Shown in pieces: positions 36,701 to 44,961 of a DNA stretch of 64,000 nt. A program made the translations under genes and the position numbers. The notes beneath the pieces were generated by a model that was not told the DNA's origin, searched no databases, and saw only the letters and a list, made by a program, of their open reading frames with translations. Location: assembly GCF_024137965.1 (NCBI RefSeq), contig NZ_CP099975.1, positions 744,001 through 808,000 on the forward strand, in the 5' to 3' direction. The DNA is from Halomonas sp. Y3 (lineage in GTDB: Bacteria > Pseudomonadota > Gammaproteobacteria > Pseudomonadales > Halomonadaceae). Every line of letters starts with the position of its first letter. Positions within the stretch are counted from its first letter, which is position 1.

Positions 36701-38110
36701 ATGAGCCCCCCGATGAGCACACCACATCCTAGCCAGTCCGTCTTCGACTTCCATGGCCGGCCGCCCCTGGCCAGGGCCCTGCCGCTCTCCTTCCAGCACA
36801 TCCTGGCGATGATCATGGGCACGGTGACCGTGCCGATCATCGTGGTCGGTGCCGCCGGCGGCAGCCTGGCCGAGCAGATGCTGCTGATCCAGATCTCGCT
36901 GATCGCCTCGGCGCTGGCTACCCTGATCCAGCTCTACGGCGTGGGGCGCTTCGGCGCCCGGCTGCCGACCATCTTCGGCGTGGGCTTCGCCTATGTGCCC
37001 ACCCTGGTCGCCGTGGGTGCCCAGTACGGCATCGGCGGGATCCTCGGTGCCCAGGTGGTGGGCGGCCTGGCGATGATTCTGGTGGGGCTCTTCATTACCC
37101 GCATCCGCCACCTCTTTCCCCCCATCGTGGCGGGGGTGGTGGTGCTGGTGATCGGCCTCTCGCTGTATGACATCGCCATCCACTACATGTCCGGCGGGGT
37201 GGGCGCCAGCGACTATGGCGACCCGCAGAACTGGCTGGTTGCCCTGGTGACCCTGGGGGTGGTGCTGGGGGTCTCCCAGTTCGCCCGGGGCTTCATGAAG
37301 CTGGCGGCGATCATCTGCGGCATCGGGGTGGGCTATGCGCTGTCCCTGGCGCTGGGCATGGTGGACTTCACTCCGGTGCGCGAGGCGGGCTGGTTCAGCG
37401 CCCCGCGGCTGATGCCCTTTGAGCTCGAGTTTCACGCCGCCGCCATCCTCTCGGTGGTGATCATCTGCGTGGTCAACTCGGTGCAGACCATCGGCGACCT
37501 CTCCGCCACCTCGGTGGGGGGCATGAACCGCGAGCCCACCACCCGGGAGCTGTTCGGCGGGCTGCTGGGCAACGGCGCCACCACCGCGGTCGGCTCCTTC
37601 TTCGGCGCCATGCCCACCTCCTCCTACAGCCAGAACGTGGGCATCGTGGCGATGACCAAGGTGGTCAGCCGCTTCGTGCTGGCGCTGGCCGCGCTCTTCC
37701 TGCTGGTGGCGGGGCTGGTGCCCAAGTTCGGTGCCGTGATGACCACCATTCCCTACCCGGTGCTGGGCGGGGCCACCATCACGGTGTTCGGCATGATCAC
37801 CATGACCGGTATCCAGCTGATCACCCGGGACGAGCTGTCGGCGCGCAACATGACCATCGCCAGTCTCGCCCTGGCGCTGAGCATGGGGGTCTATGCGGTA
37901 CCCGAGGCGATCGGCCAGCTCCCGGCGATGCTGCAGCTGGTGGTGGGCGGCTCGCCCATCGTGGTCGCCGCCCTGGTGGCCTTCACCCTCAACCTGGTGC
38001 TGCCGAAGCGCAGCCTGGCCGACGAGGCCGCCGAGCGTGAGGCCCTGGCCAGGGCGATGGCCGAGGAGGAAACGGCCGCTCGGCCGGCACGCCGCGCCGA
38101 GGCCTCCTGA
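36701..38110 (+). CDS. NCS2/NAT nucleobase permease, xanthine/urate type
   Basis: A 469-residue inner-membrane transporter with about 14 helices. The NAT signature is SYSQNVGIVAMTK: the leading Gln is that of xanthine or urate carriers (XanQ, UacT, UapA), while uracil carriers have Glu. LIQLYGVGRFGARLP and VGFAYVPTLVAVG are also family motifs. The C-terminal tail is charged and rich in Glu/Ala/Arg. It follows the M24 gene in the same direction, so the two may share a catabolic role. ATG at 36713 is an alternative start. Confidence 0.92.
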   Translation: MSPPMSTPHPSQSVFDFHGRPPLARALPLSFQHILAMIMGTVTVPIIVVGAAGGSLAEQMLLIQISLIASALATLIQLYGVGRFGARLPTIFGVGFAYVPTLVAVGAQYGIGGILGAQVVGGLAMILVGLFITRIRHLFPPIVAGVVVLVIGLSLYDIAIHYMSGGVGASDYGDPQNWLVALVTLGVVLGVSQFARGFMKLAAIICGIGVGYALSLALGMVDFTPVREAGWFSAPRLMPFELEFHAAAILSVVIICVVNSVQTIGDLSATSVGGMNREPTTRELFGGLLGNGATTAVGSFFGAMPTSSYSQNVGIVAMTKVVSRFVLALAALFLLVAGLVPKFGAVMTTIPYPVLGGATITVFGMITMTGIQLITRDELSARNMTIASLALALSMGVYAVPEAIGQLPAMLQLVVGGSPIVVAALVAFTLNLVLPKRSLADEAAEREALARAMAEEETAARPARRAEAS

Positions 38111-38114
38111 GGGT

Positions 38115-38138
38115 GTGCCCCGGGTTGGTCCGGGGCAC
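38115..38138 (+). terminator. Hairpin after the purine permease gene
   Basis: GTGCCCCGG and CCGGGGCAC form a 9-bp stem with loop GTTGGT five bases after the stop. It lacks a T-run, so it may act as a weak terminator or 3' protection. Confidence 0.45.
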
Positions 38139-38248
38139 CAATGGCGGCTCGCCGCGGTCTGAGCCGAGAACCCTGACGATGCTGCCGAGCCTGGCTCGCC
38201 GGCTTTCCGCGCCGGCAAGGCAGCGCGTCCTTCTCGGGAGGTCCGTGC

Positions 38249-38869
38249 ATGAGCATGACGCTGCTGCTGGTTCTCGTGACCACGGCGGTGACCCTGGCGG
38301 CCTGGGTCTGGCCCCGGCTGCACGCGGCGCTGGTCTACTGGCCGCCCGGCGTGGCACGGGGGCAGTGGTGGCGGCTGCTGGGCCACGGCTTCATCCACGC
38401 CGACGGCACCCATCTGCTGTTCAACATGATCACCCTCTACTTCTTCGGCACGGTGATGGAGCTGGTGCTGACGCCGCGCATCGGGCCCTTTGGCTTTCTG
38501 CTCTTCTACCTGTCGGGGCTGCTGGTGGCGATCCTGCCCACCCATCTGCGCCACCGTCACGATATGCGTTTTCTCAGCCTGGGCGCCTCCGGAGCCGTGG
38601 CGGCGCTGCTGTTTGCCTATATCCTGCTGCGGCCCTGGTCGCTGCTCTTCGTGCTCTTCGTGCCGGTGCCGGCGATCCTCTTCGCGGCGGCCTATGTGGT
38701 CTACTCCCTGCGTGCCCAGCGGCGCGGAGGCGATCGCATCAACCACAGTGCGCACCTGTGGGGCGGCGTCTGGGGCGTTGCCTTCATGCTTGCCCTGGAG
38801 CCGGCGCTGGCCCTGCGCTTTCTCGATGCGGTCACGTCGCCTGCCAGCGGCAGCCTCTGGCAGGGTTAG
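38249..38869 (+). CDS. Rhomboid-family intramembrane serine protease
   Basis: Rhomboids cut transmembrane segments within the lipid bilayer. The 206-residue protein has six likely helices, HGFIHADGTHLLFNM in the L1 loop area, the catalytic Ser in LGASGAVAAL and the catalytic His in INHSAHLWGG. It is compact with no extra domain. Its stop codon overlaps the stop of the opposite PhoPQ-related gene by four bases. Substrates are not known. Confidence 0.92.
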   Translation: MSMTLLLVLVTTAVTLAAWVWPRLHAALVYWPPGVARGQWWRLLGHGFIHADGTHLLFNMITLYFFGTVMELVLTPRIGPFGFLLFYLSGLLVAILPTHLRHRHDMRFLSLGASGAVAALLFAYILLRPWSLLFVLFVPVPAILFAAAYVVYSLRAQRRGGDRINHSAHLWGGVWGVAFMLALEPALALRFLDAVTSPASGSLWQG

Positions 38870-40239
38870 CTGCCCCGAGGTTCGGGGCAGCGGTCACTAT
38901 CGGAGGCGCCCGCCTCATGGCCGATTACCTGCACGGTGGTGGAGAGGGTCAGCCGCTCCCCGGGCGTCTCGGTGAACAGCAGTTCGCCGAACAGCGCCAG
39001 GTAGCCGCTCTCGGGGTAGGGCAGTGCGAGGGCTAGCTCCCCGTCGCCGGCCTCAAGGGGGTGGGGGTCCCAGCGGGCCTCGCGGAAGTCGCGCGTCGGC
39101 GCCTGTGCCACCCAGGCCCGGGCCTCGTCGACGGGTTCGGAGGCGCGCACCCGCAGCGCCACCCGCTCCTCCTCGCAGTGGTACGTCCAGGCCAGCGCCG
39201 GCAGCGGCTCGCCACGGCTCACGCGGCGGTGGAAAGCCACCAGGCTCGGCAGCAGGCGGGCATAGTCGCGCAGCCGGTGGCCCTGGTTGGGCAGGTAGAG
39301 CAGATGGCGGGGCTCGGGCAGGGCATCCCAGTAGAGGTTGAGGGCGTCCACCGGCCAGTAGGCGTCGTTGCTGGCCAGCACCAGCAGCTTGGGCTGGGTC
39401 AGGCGCTCCCGGTAGCGGTAGGGGTCGACCATGGCCTGCAAGGCGCGGCCCGCCTCGCTGTCGAGCCGGGCATCGATACCGCGCTGGGTATAGTCGGCGA
39501 TCTGCGGTGAAGGAGCCCCCCACACTCGGCGCTGGTGGGCCAGCTGCGGCTCCATGTCGAGGATATCGAACACCATGGGGGCCTGGGCCGCCACCCGCGG
39601 GTCCACCGCGGTGGTGAGCCAGGTGGTCCAGCCGCGCTTGGAGGCGCCGGTCAGGGTGAAGGTCTCGAGAGGGGCCTCCCAGTCGGCGGTCAGCGCCTGC
39701 AGGGCATCCATGGCGCGCACCGCGCTGTTGACCATGGGCAGCAGCAACGGCCAGTCGGCCTCTTCGGGGGCGTCGAGAAAGCGCAGGAAGGTCTCGGCGA
39801 TCAGGGAGTCCTCGGTCAGCCCGCCCAGCAGCGGCTGGAAGGGCACCTGGCGCAGCACCGCCACCGGCGTCTCCAACGCCCGGGCCAGGGCCACGAAGCG
39901 TGCGGCGTCCCGCGGCGGCTCCCGGGAGGGCTCGCCCACGGTCGGCCAGGTGCCGCTGCCGATGAACAGCAGGGCGTGGCGGTCGCCCTGCCCCTCGGTG
40001 GGGTCGATCAGCCAAAGCTGATGGTGCCAGAGGGTGTCGCGCCAGCGCTGGGAAGTCAGTTCGATCAGCCGGGTCTCGGTGCCGAGGAGGCGGTGTCGAG
40101 CGACCTCCTCCCAGTGAAAGGCCGCATCCGGCCTTGCCACATAGGCCTCGAGTGCCGTGTCCGGTGAGCGGGCGGGCGTGTCGTCCGCTTCAGCGGCGAG
40201 GGGCAGCAGGCAGGCGAGGAGCAGGATCGCGAGTCGCAT
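38866..40239 (-). CDS. PhoPQ-activated pathogenicity-related family protein (exported)
   Basis: The 457-residue protein matches the PhoPQ-related family (PqaA in Salmonella), which has an alpha/beta-hydrolase-like core. Signal peptide at about 1-18. Family motifs include SQRWRDTLWHHQLWL, GASKRGWTTWLTTAVDPRV (nucleophile Ser in TGASKRG), ASNDAYWPVDALNLYWDAL and YLPNQGHRL. The long open frame upstream is not used; the signal peptide marks the start at 40239. Function is unknown. The name does not imply pathogenicity here. Confidence 0.9.
   Translation of the reverse strand: MRLAILLLACLLPLAAEADDTPARSPDTALEAYVARPDAAFHWEEVARHRLLGTETRLIELTSQRWRDTLWHHQLWLIDPTEGQGDRHALLFIGSGTWPTVGEPSREPPRDAARFVALARALETPVAVLRQVPFQPLLGGLTEDSLIAETFLRFLDAPEEADWPLLLPMVNSAVRAMDALQALTADWEAPLETFTLTGASKRGWTTWLTTAVDPRVAAQAPMVFDILDMEPQLAHQRRVWGAPSPQIADYTQRGIDARLDSEAGRALQAMVDPYRYRERLTQPKLLVLASNDAYWPVDALNLYWDALPEPRHLLYLPNQGHRLRDYARLLPSLVAFHRRVSRGEPLPALAWTYHCEEERVALRVRASEPVDEARAWVAQAPTRDFREARWDPHPLEAGDGELALALPYPESGYLALFGELLFTETPGERLTLSTTVQVIGHEAGASDSDRCPEPRGS
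38869..38891. terminator. Bidirectional hairpin between rhomboid and PhoPQ-related gene
   Basis: GCTGCCCCGA and TCGGGGCAGC form a 10-bp stem with loop GGT. It overlaps the convergent 3' ends, and would sit inside the last codons of the minus-strand gene. Confidence 0.5.
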
Positions 40240-40504
40240 GGGCGAGGGCTTCCGCAGGGAGTCTCCTGCAGCATAGCGAATCCCGCCGGGCCTCGCGGTA
40301 TCGTGGCGAGGACTATTGCTTTTACCGGTGCGGTGTCGGCGAAAGGAGGAGAAGCAGCCCGGGGTGATGTCGCCATCTGCGACACCCCTGGCCCGCACTC
40401 GGCGAGCCGCTATGACTACACTGTGGCCAGGGAGTGACTCCCTGCCCCGACCCCGGTGCCTGACGGTGCCGGTGCTTCTTAATGTCCATCCAGGAGGGTG
40501 TCTC

Positions 40505-40723
40505 ATGACACAGACAGTAACGGCGGCCTATGGCAGCGCCAACAAGGCGGTCAATGCCTATGACGAGCTGGTCTCCGAGGGCTATCCCCGGGAGAAACTC
40601 TACTTCGACAGAGACAGCAATGAGGTCAAGGTGATCGTGCCCGATGCATCAAGGCCCGAGATCGAGGAGATCCTCGCCCGCCATGAGCCTGACGAGATCC
40701 GGGCGCGCCCCTACGAAGACTGA
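40505..40723 (+). CDS. Small stress-type protein (YflT/general stress 17M-like)
   Basis: A 72-residue cytosolic protein: TAAYGSANKAVNAYDELVSEGYP, then FDRDSNEVKVIVPDASRPEIEEIL. This resembles the N-terminal half of YflT/general stress protein 17M, in which a nucleotide-like fold pairs with a Gly-rich tail; the tail is missing here. Its strong AGGAGG site suggests high expression. It stands alone between divergent and large genes. The family assignment is tentative. Confidence 0.72.
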   Translation: MTQTVTAAYGSANKAVNAYDELVSEGYPREKLYFDRDSNEVKVIVPDASRPEIEEILARHEPDEIRARPYED

Positions 40724-40919
40724 GAGAGGCGCGGGGAGGGGAGCGCGGAAGCCTTTCGGACAGCCGAGTGCCGGGCTGTACAACGGCCTCTCGGCCGCAG
40801 GCTGGTGTCTCCCGGCAGCTTAAGCGGTACCCTCCCGTCTGCCGAAGCGGCACAATTCCACCGTGGACGTTACACTGCCGAGGAGTCCACCCCCCACGAC
40901 ACGCAAGGATCGCTGAGCG

Positions 40920-43900
40920 ATGACCGCCGCTTTGGATGACGACCCGGTCGAGCGCCGCAACCGCAAGGATCGCCGTATCGCCATTGCCCTCTATGTGGTG
41001 GGCATGCTCGTCCTCTTCGCTACCCTGGCCGGCTTCCTGTTCGACCAGTACCAGCGCGACATGCAGGCGGCTAGGGAGCGCACGGCGGCCCGTGCCGACC
41101 TGGTGGCGGAGTGGGTGGCCGGCATCTTCTCGGTCAGTGAGGCCGCGCTGACGGGCATGACAGAGGTGCTGGAGCCACCGCAACGCCAGCGCCTGTTCGG
41201 GGAGCCGCTGGTAGTCGAGCAGGCCGAGGAGTTTCTGGCCCGGCGGCGCGAGAGCCTGGGGCTCATCGACAAGGTGAGCCTCATCGATGAGGGCGGCCGG
41301 GTGGTCGCCTCCTCCAGCCCCCTGCATCCGCCCGGATTCGACATGTCGGGCCTGCCCTTCTTCCGCCTGATGCAGGCGCAGCCGTCCCGAGAGGCCCTGG
41401 TGACGCCGCTGCTCTGGTCGGCGCTGGAGCGTCGCCAGGTGGTGGTGCTGCTGCGCCGCCTCGCCGGCGGTGGAACGGTGATGATTCAGCTGGACCCCGC
41501 CGTCTTCGGTCAGACCCTCGATGACCTGAGCCTGACGAGGGGCGAGAGCATCGCCATCATCGATACCGGGATGCGACTGGTGGCACGCCGCCCCGGGGTG
41601 GGCGAAGCAGGGGCAGAAGAGGAGGCGGGCGGGGTGCTGGGGCGGCGGATCGAGGAGCCCCTGACCCAGGCGTTCATCCAGAGCGGAGAGGCGAGAACCC
41701 ACTTGCGTACCGCCTCCCCCCTGGACGGCAGCGATCGGCTCTACACCATGCGACGCCTCGATGACCTGCCCTTCGTGGTGGTGGTGGGGGAGGGGCTGGA
41801 CGTGCTGCTCAGCGACTGGTCCTACCGGCTGTGGGTGCGGGTGATGGTCGGCCTGCTGGTCATGGGGCTGGGGGGGCTGGTGCTGCGGCACTACCTCAAT
41901 CGACTGCGCCTGGAGGAGGAGATGCGCCGGCAGGCCCGGGAGCGCGAGCTGGCGCGTCGCGATGCTCGCAGCCGGGAGGCGCGCCTGCAGGCCCTGGTGA
42001 GCTCGATCCAGGACATTATCTTCGTGTTCGACGCCGAGGGGCGCTTCACCTATGTGCACGCCGCTGATCCCGCTGAGCTGATGGCCGATGCCGCCTCCTT
42101 CCTGCAGCGTCACTACCGCGAGGTGCTGCCGGCCCCCATGGCCCGTCAGCTCGACGAGGCCTTCGAGACGCTGCGGCGAGGCGACGGGCCGGTAGAGTAC
42201 GACTACACCCTGCACCTGCACGGTGAGCCGCGCCAGTTTCACTCGGTGCTTAGCCCGCTGCGGGAGCCTGGAGAGGGAGCGGGCGGTGCCCTGGCGCTGG
42301 TGCGAGACGTGACCGATGAGCGCGCCACCGAGGCGCAGCTGCGCATCGCCGCCACCGCCTTCGAGACCCACCTGGGCATGCTGATCACCGATGGCAACAG
42401 CCGCATCCTGAAGGTCAACGAGACCTTCACCCGTATCACCGGCTATAGCGAGGCGGAGGTGCTGGGCAGGAACCCGCGCCTGCTGTCGTCGGGCCTCCAC
42501 GACGGGGCCTTCTATCGGCGGCTGTGGCGCAGCGTGCTGAGCAGCGGCAGCTGGCAGGGGGAGGTTTGGAACCGCCGCAAGAACGGCGAGGTGTTCCCCG
42601 AGTGGCTGACCCTCTCCGCGGTGCGTGATACCGAGGGGAAGCCGACCCATTTCGTGGCGACCTTCAGCGACCTTACCGAGCGCAAGGCCGCCGAGGAGGA
42701 GATCCACCAGCTGGCCTTCTTCGACCCCTTGACCGGCCTGCCGAACCGCCGGCTGATGCTCGACCGCCTGGAGATGACCCTCAAGGACAGCTATCGCAGC
42801 GGCCAGATCGGGGCGCTGATCTTCGTTGACCTGGACCACTTCAAGCAGGTCAACGATACGCTTGGCCACCACGCCGGCGACCAGCTGCTGAGGGAGGTGG
42901 CCCATCGCTATGAGGAGGCGCTGCGGGAGACGGATACCCTGGCTCGGCTGGGCGGTGACGAGTTTGCCGTGCTGCTTCACGATCTGGGGAGCGATCCGGA
43001 TGCCGTGGCGGTGATCGCCGAACGGGTCGCCAACAAGCTGCTGGCGGTGATGCAGACGCCGATACGCCTGGGTGAGGAGCGGGTCAGCGTGTCGGCGAGC
43101 CTGGGCATTACCCTGTTCCGCGACCATGAGACGACCCTCGACGAGATCCTGCAGCAGGCCGATATGGCGCTGTTCCAGGCCAAGGCGGCTGGACGCAATA
43201 CCCTGGCCTTCTTCGACCCCGACATGCAGGTGCGGCTGCAGGCCCGCGCCCGCCTGGAGGCGGACCTGAGGCAGGCGCTGCCCAATGGCGAACTGCGTCT
43301 GCACTACCAGCCCCAGGTAGATGATCGGGGCCGGCCCGTGGGGGCCGAGGCGCTGGTGCGCTGGATGCACCCGGTGCGCGGTCAGGTCTCTCCCGGCGAG
43401 TTCATTCCCCTGGCCGAGGAGAACCGGCTGATCGTTGCGATCGGCTTCTGGGTGCTGGAACAGGCCTGTCGTCAACTGGCGGCCTGGGCGGCCGATCCGG
43501 CACGCTCGGCGCTGAGTCTCTCCGTTAACGTCAGTCCGCGTCAGTTCCGCGAGCCGGACTTCGTGGAACGCGTGCTGGAATGCCTCGAGACGACAGGCGC
43601 CCCGGCCAACCGCCTCAAGCTCGAGGTGACCGAAAGCCTCTTTCTCGAGGGGCGGGAGGCGGCCCGGGAACGCATGCTGCGCCTGCGTGAGTACGGCGTG
43701 CGCTTCTCGCTGGATGATTTCGGCACCGGCTACTCCTCGCTGGCCTATCTCAAGCGCTTGCCCCTGGACCAGCTCAAGATCGACCAGTCCTTCGTGTGCG
43801 ACCTGCTGGAGGATGAGGCCAGCGAGGCGATCGTCGCCAGTACCATCGCCCTGGCGCAGAGCCTGCGGCTGGAGGTGGTGGCAGAGGGAGTGGAGAACGA

Positions 43901-44000
43901 GGCTCAGCGCGACTGGCTGCTGGCACACGGCTGCCGCACCTTCCAGGGCTACCTGTTTGCCCGACCTGCGCCTCTGGAGGCCCTCGACCTGGACGCCTGA
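40920..44000 (+). CDS. Sensor PAS-GGDEF-EAL protein (c-di-GMP turnover)
   Basis: A 1026-residue inner-membrane protein: TM1 (about 21-43), a periplasmic sensor of PDC/dCache type (about 44-298), TM2 (about 303-325), two PAS-like domains (about 350-460 and 475-590; second with LITDGNSRILKVNETF and NPRLLSSG), GGDEF domain (motif LGGDEF at about 676) and EAL domain (GAEALVRW at about 808, DDFGTGYSSL). Both active sites look intact, so it could make or break c-di-GMP depending on the signal. The ligand of the sensor is unknown. It ends 202 bases ahead of the SDR gene. Confidence 0.92.
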   Translation: MTAALDDDPVERRNRKDRRIAIALYVVGMLVLFATLAGFLFDQYQRDMQAARERTAARADLVAEWVAGIFSVSEAALTGMTEVLEPPQRQRLFGEPLVVEQAEEFLARRRESLGLIDKVSLIDEGGRVVASSSPLHPPGFDMSGLPFFRLMQAQPSREALVTPLLWSALERRQVVVLLRRLAGGGTVMIQLDPAVFGQTLDDLSLTRGESIAIIDTGMRLVARRPGVGEAGAEEEAGGVLGRRIEEPLTQAFIQSGEARTHLRTASPLDGSDRLYTMRRLDDLPFVVVVGEGLDVLLSDWSYRLWVRVMVGLLVMGLGGLVLRHYLNRLRLEEEMRRQARERELARRDARSREARLQALVSSIQDIIFVFDAEGRFTYVHAADPAELMADAASFLQRHYREVLPAPMARQLDEAFETLRRGDGPVEYDYTLHLHGEPRQFHSVLSPLREPGEGAGGALALVRDVTDERATEAQLRIAATAFETHLGMLITDGNSRILKVNETFTRITGYSEAEVLGRNPRLLSSGLHDGAFYRRLWRSVLSSGSWQGEVWNRRKNGEVFPEWLTLSAVRDTEGKPTHFVATFSDLTERKAAEEEIHQLAFFDPLTGLPNRRLMLDRLEMTLKDSYRSGQIGALIFVDLDHFKQVNDTLGHHAGDQLLREVAHRYEEALRETDTLARLGGDEFAVLLHDLGSDPDAVAVIAERVANKLLAVMQTPIRLGEERVSVSASLGITLFRDHETTLDEILQQADMALFQAKAAGRNTLAFFDPDMQVRLQARARLEADLRQALPNGELRLHYQPQVDDRGRPVGAEALVRWMHPVRGQVSPGEFIPLAEENRLIVAIGFWVLEQACRQLAAWAADPARSALSLSVNVSPRQFREPDFVERVLECLETTGAPANRLKLEVTESLFLEGREAARERMLRLREYGVRFSLDDFGTGYSSLAYLKRLPLDQLKIDQSFVCDLLEDEASEAIVASTIALAQSLRLEVVAEGVENEAQRDWLLAHGCRTFQGYLFARPAPLEALDLDA

Positions 44001-44202
44001 TCACGCCTCGGCCTGCCCCGGGAGGGCAGCGGCTGGGAGCTGCGCCGGACCACTCGCTGGCACGAATTGATGCGCGTCAAGACAGGCTGGGGATCCCTCT
44101 GTCCCGCTGATGAACCGTTAGGGGGTCGCTATCGGCCCCGGCTACACTGGGTCGGCGGGGCAGGCTGTCCCGCTCTGTTCATCATCAACAGGGAGTGACC
44201 CT

Positions 44203-44955
44203 ATGCGCATGCAGGGAAAGAACGTGATCGTGACCGGCGGTGCCAGCGGCATCGGGCTTGCCAGCATCGAGCGCTGCCTGGAGGAGGGTGCCAACGCGGT
44301 GATCGCCGACCTCGAGGGCAGCGAGGGCGCCGCCCGGGCGGCCGAGCTCGACGGCAAGCACGGCGGGCGCTGCCTGTTCAAGGTGTGCGACGTGACCGAT
44401 ACCGCCCAGGTGGACCGGCTCTTCGAGGAGAGCGTGGCGGAACTCGGCAGCGTGGATGCAGTGTTCAACAATGCCGGTATCGGTGGCATCACGCCCTCGG
44501 ACGAGGTCACCGACGAGGAGTATCTGCGCATCATCGACATCAATCTCAACGGCGTCTTCCGGGTGGCTCGGGCCGCGCTGCGGGTGATGTATCGCCAGGG
44601 CAGCGGCAGCATCGTCAACTGCGCCTCCATCCTGGGCATGGTCGGCCAGTCCCAGACCGCCGCCTATACCGCGGCCAAGGGTGGCGTGGTCAACATGACG
44701 CGCACCCTGGGCATCGAAGCGGCGCCGAAGGGCGTAAGGGTCAACGGCATCGGCCCGGGCTATATCGACACGCCGCTGCTTGCGGCGCTGGACGAGGAAC
44801 TGCTGCAGGGGCTGATCAGCATGCACCCCATCGGCCGCCTGGGCCGTTCGGAGGAGGTGGCCAACGCCTTCCTGTTCCTGGCCAGCGACGAGGCGAGTTT
44901 CATCACCGGCACCACCCTGATGGTCGACGGCGGCTTTACCGCCGGCAAGTCCTAG
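44203..44955 (+). CDS. Short-chain dehydrogenase/reductase
   Basis: A 250-residue classical SDR: cofactor loop VTGGASGIGLAS, NNAG in FNNAGIGG, and the catalytic Ser in NCASILGM with Tyr-x-x-x-Lys in YTAAKGG. Position 37-38 reads ADLE, where the acidic residue points to NAD rather than NADP. The final part, ITGTTLMVDGGFTAGKS, is usual. Substrate is unknown. It stands between two c-di-GMP genes; AGGGAG before ATG. Confidence 0.9.
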   Translation: MRMQGKNVIVTGGASGIGLASIERCLEEGANAVIADLEGSEGAARAAELDGKHGGRCLFKVCDVTDTAQVDRLFEESVAELGSVDAVFNNAGIGGITPSDEVTDEEYLRIIDINLNGVFRVARAALRVMYRQGSGSIVNCASILGMVGQSQTAAYTAAKGGVVNMTRTLGIEAAPKGVRVNGIGPGYIDTPLLAALDEELLQGLISMHPIGRLGRSEEVANAFLFLASDEASFITGTTLMVDGGFTAGKS

Positions 44956-44961
44956 TCTCGC

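Noticed and set aside
36701..36713. Purine riboswitch ahead of the permease
   Set aside because: The 104-base leader shows no three-way junction or conserved loops; only the operator-like dyad was seen.
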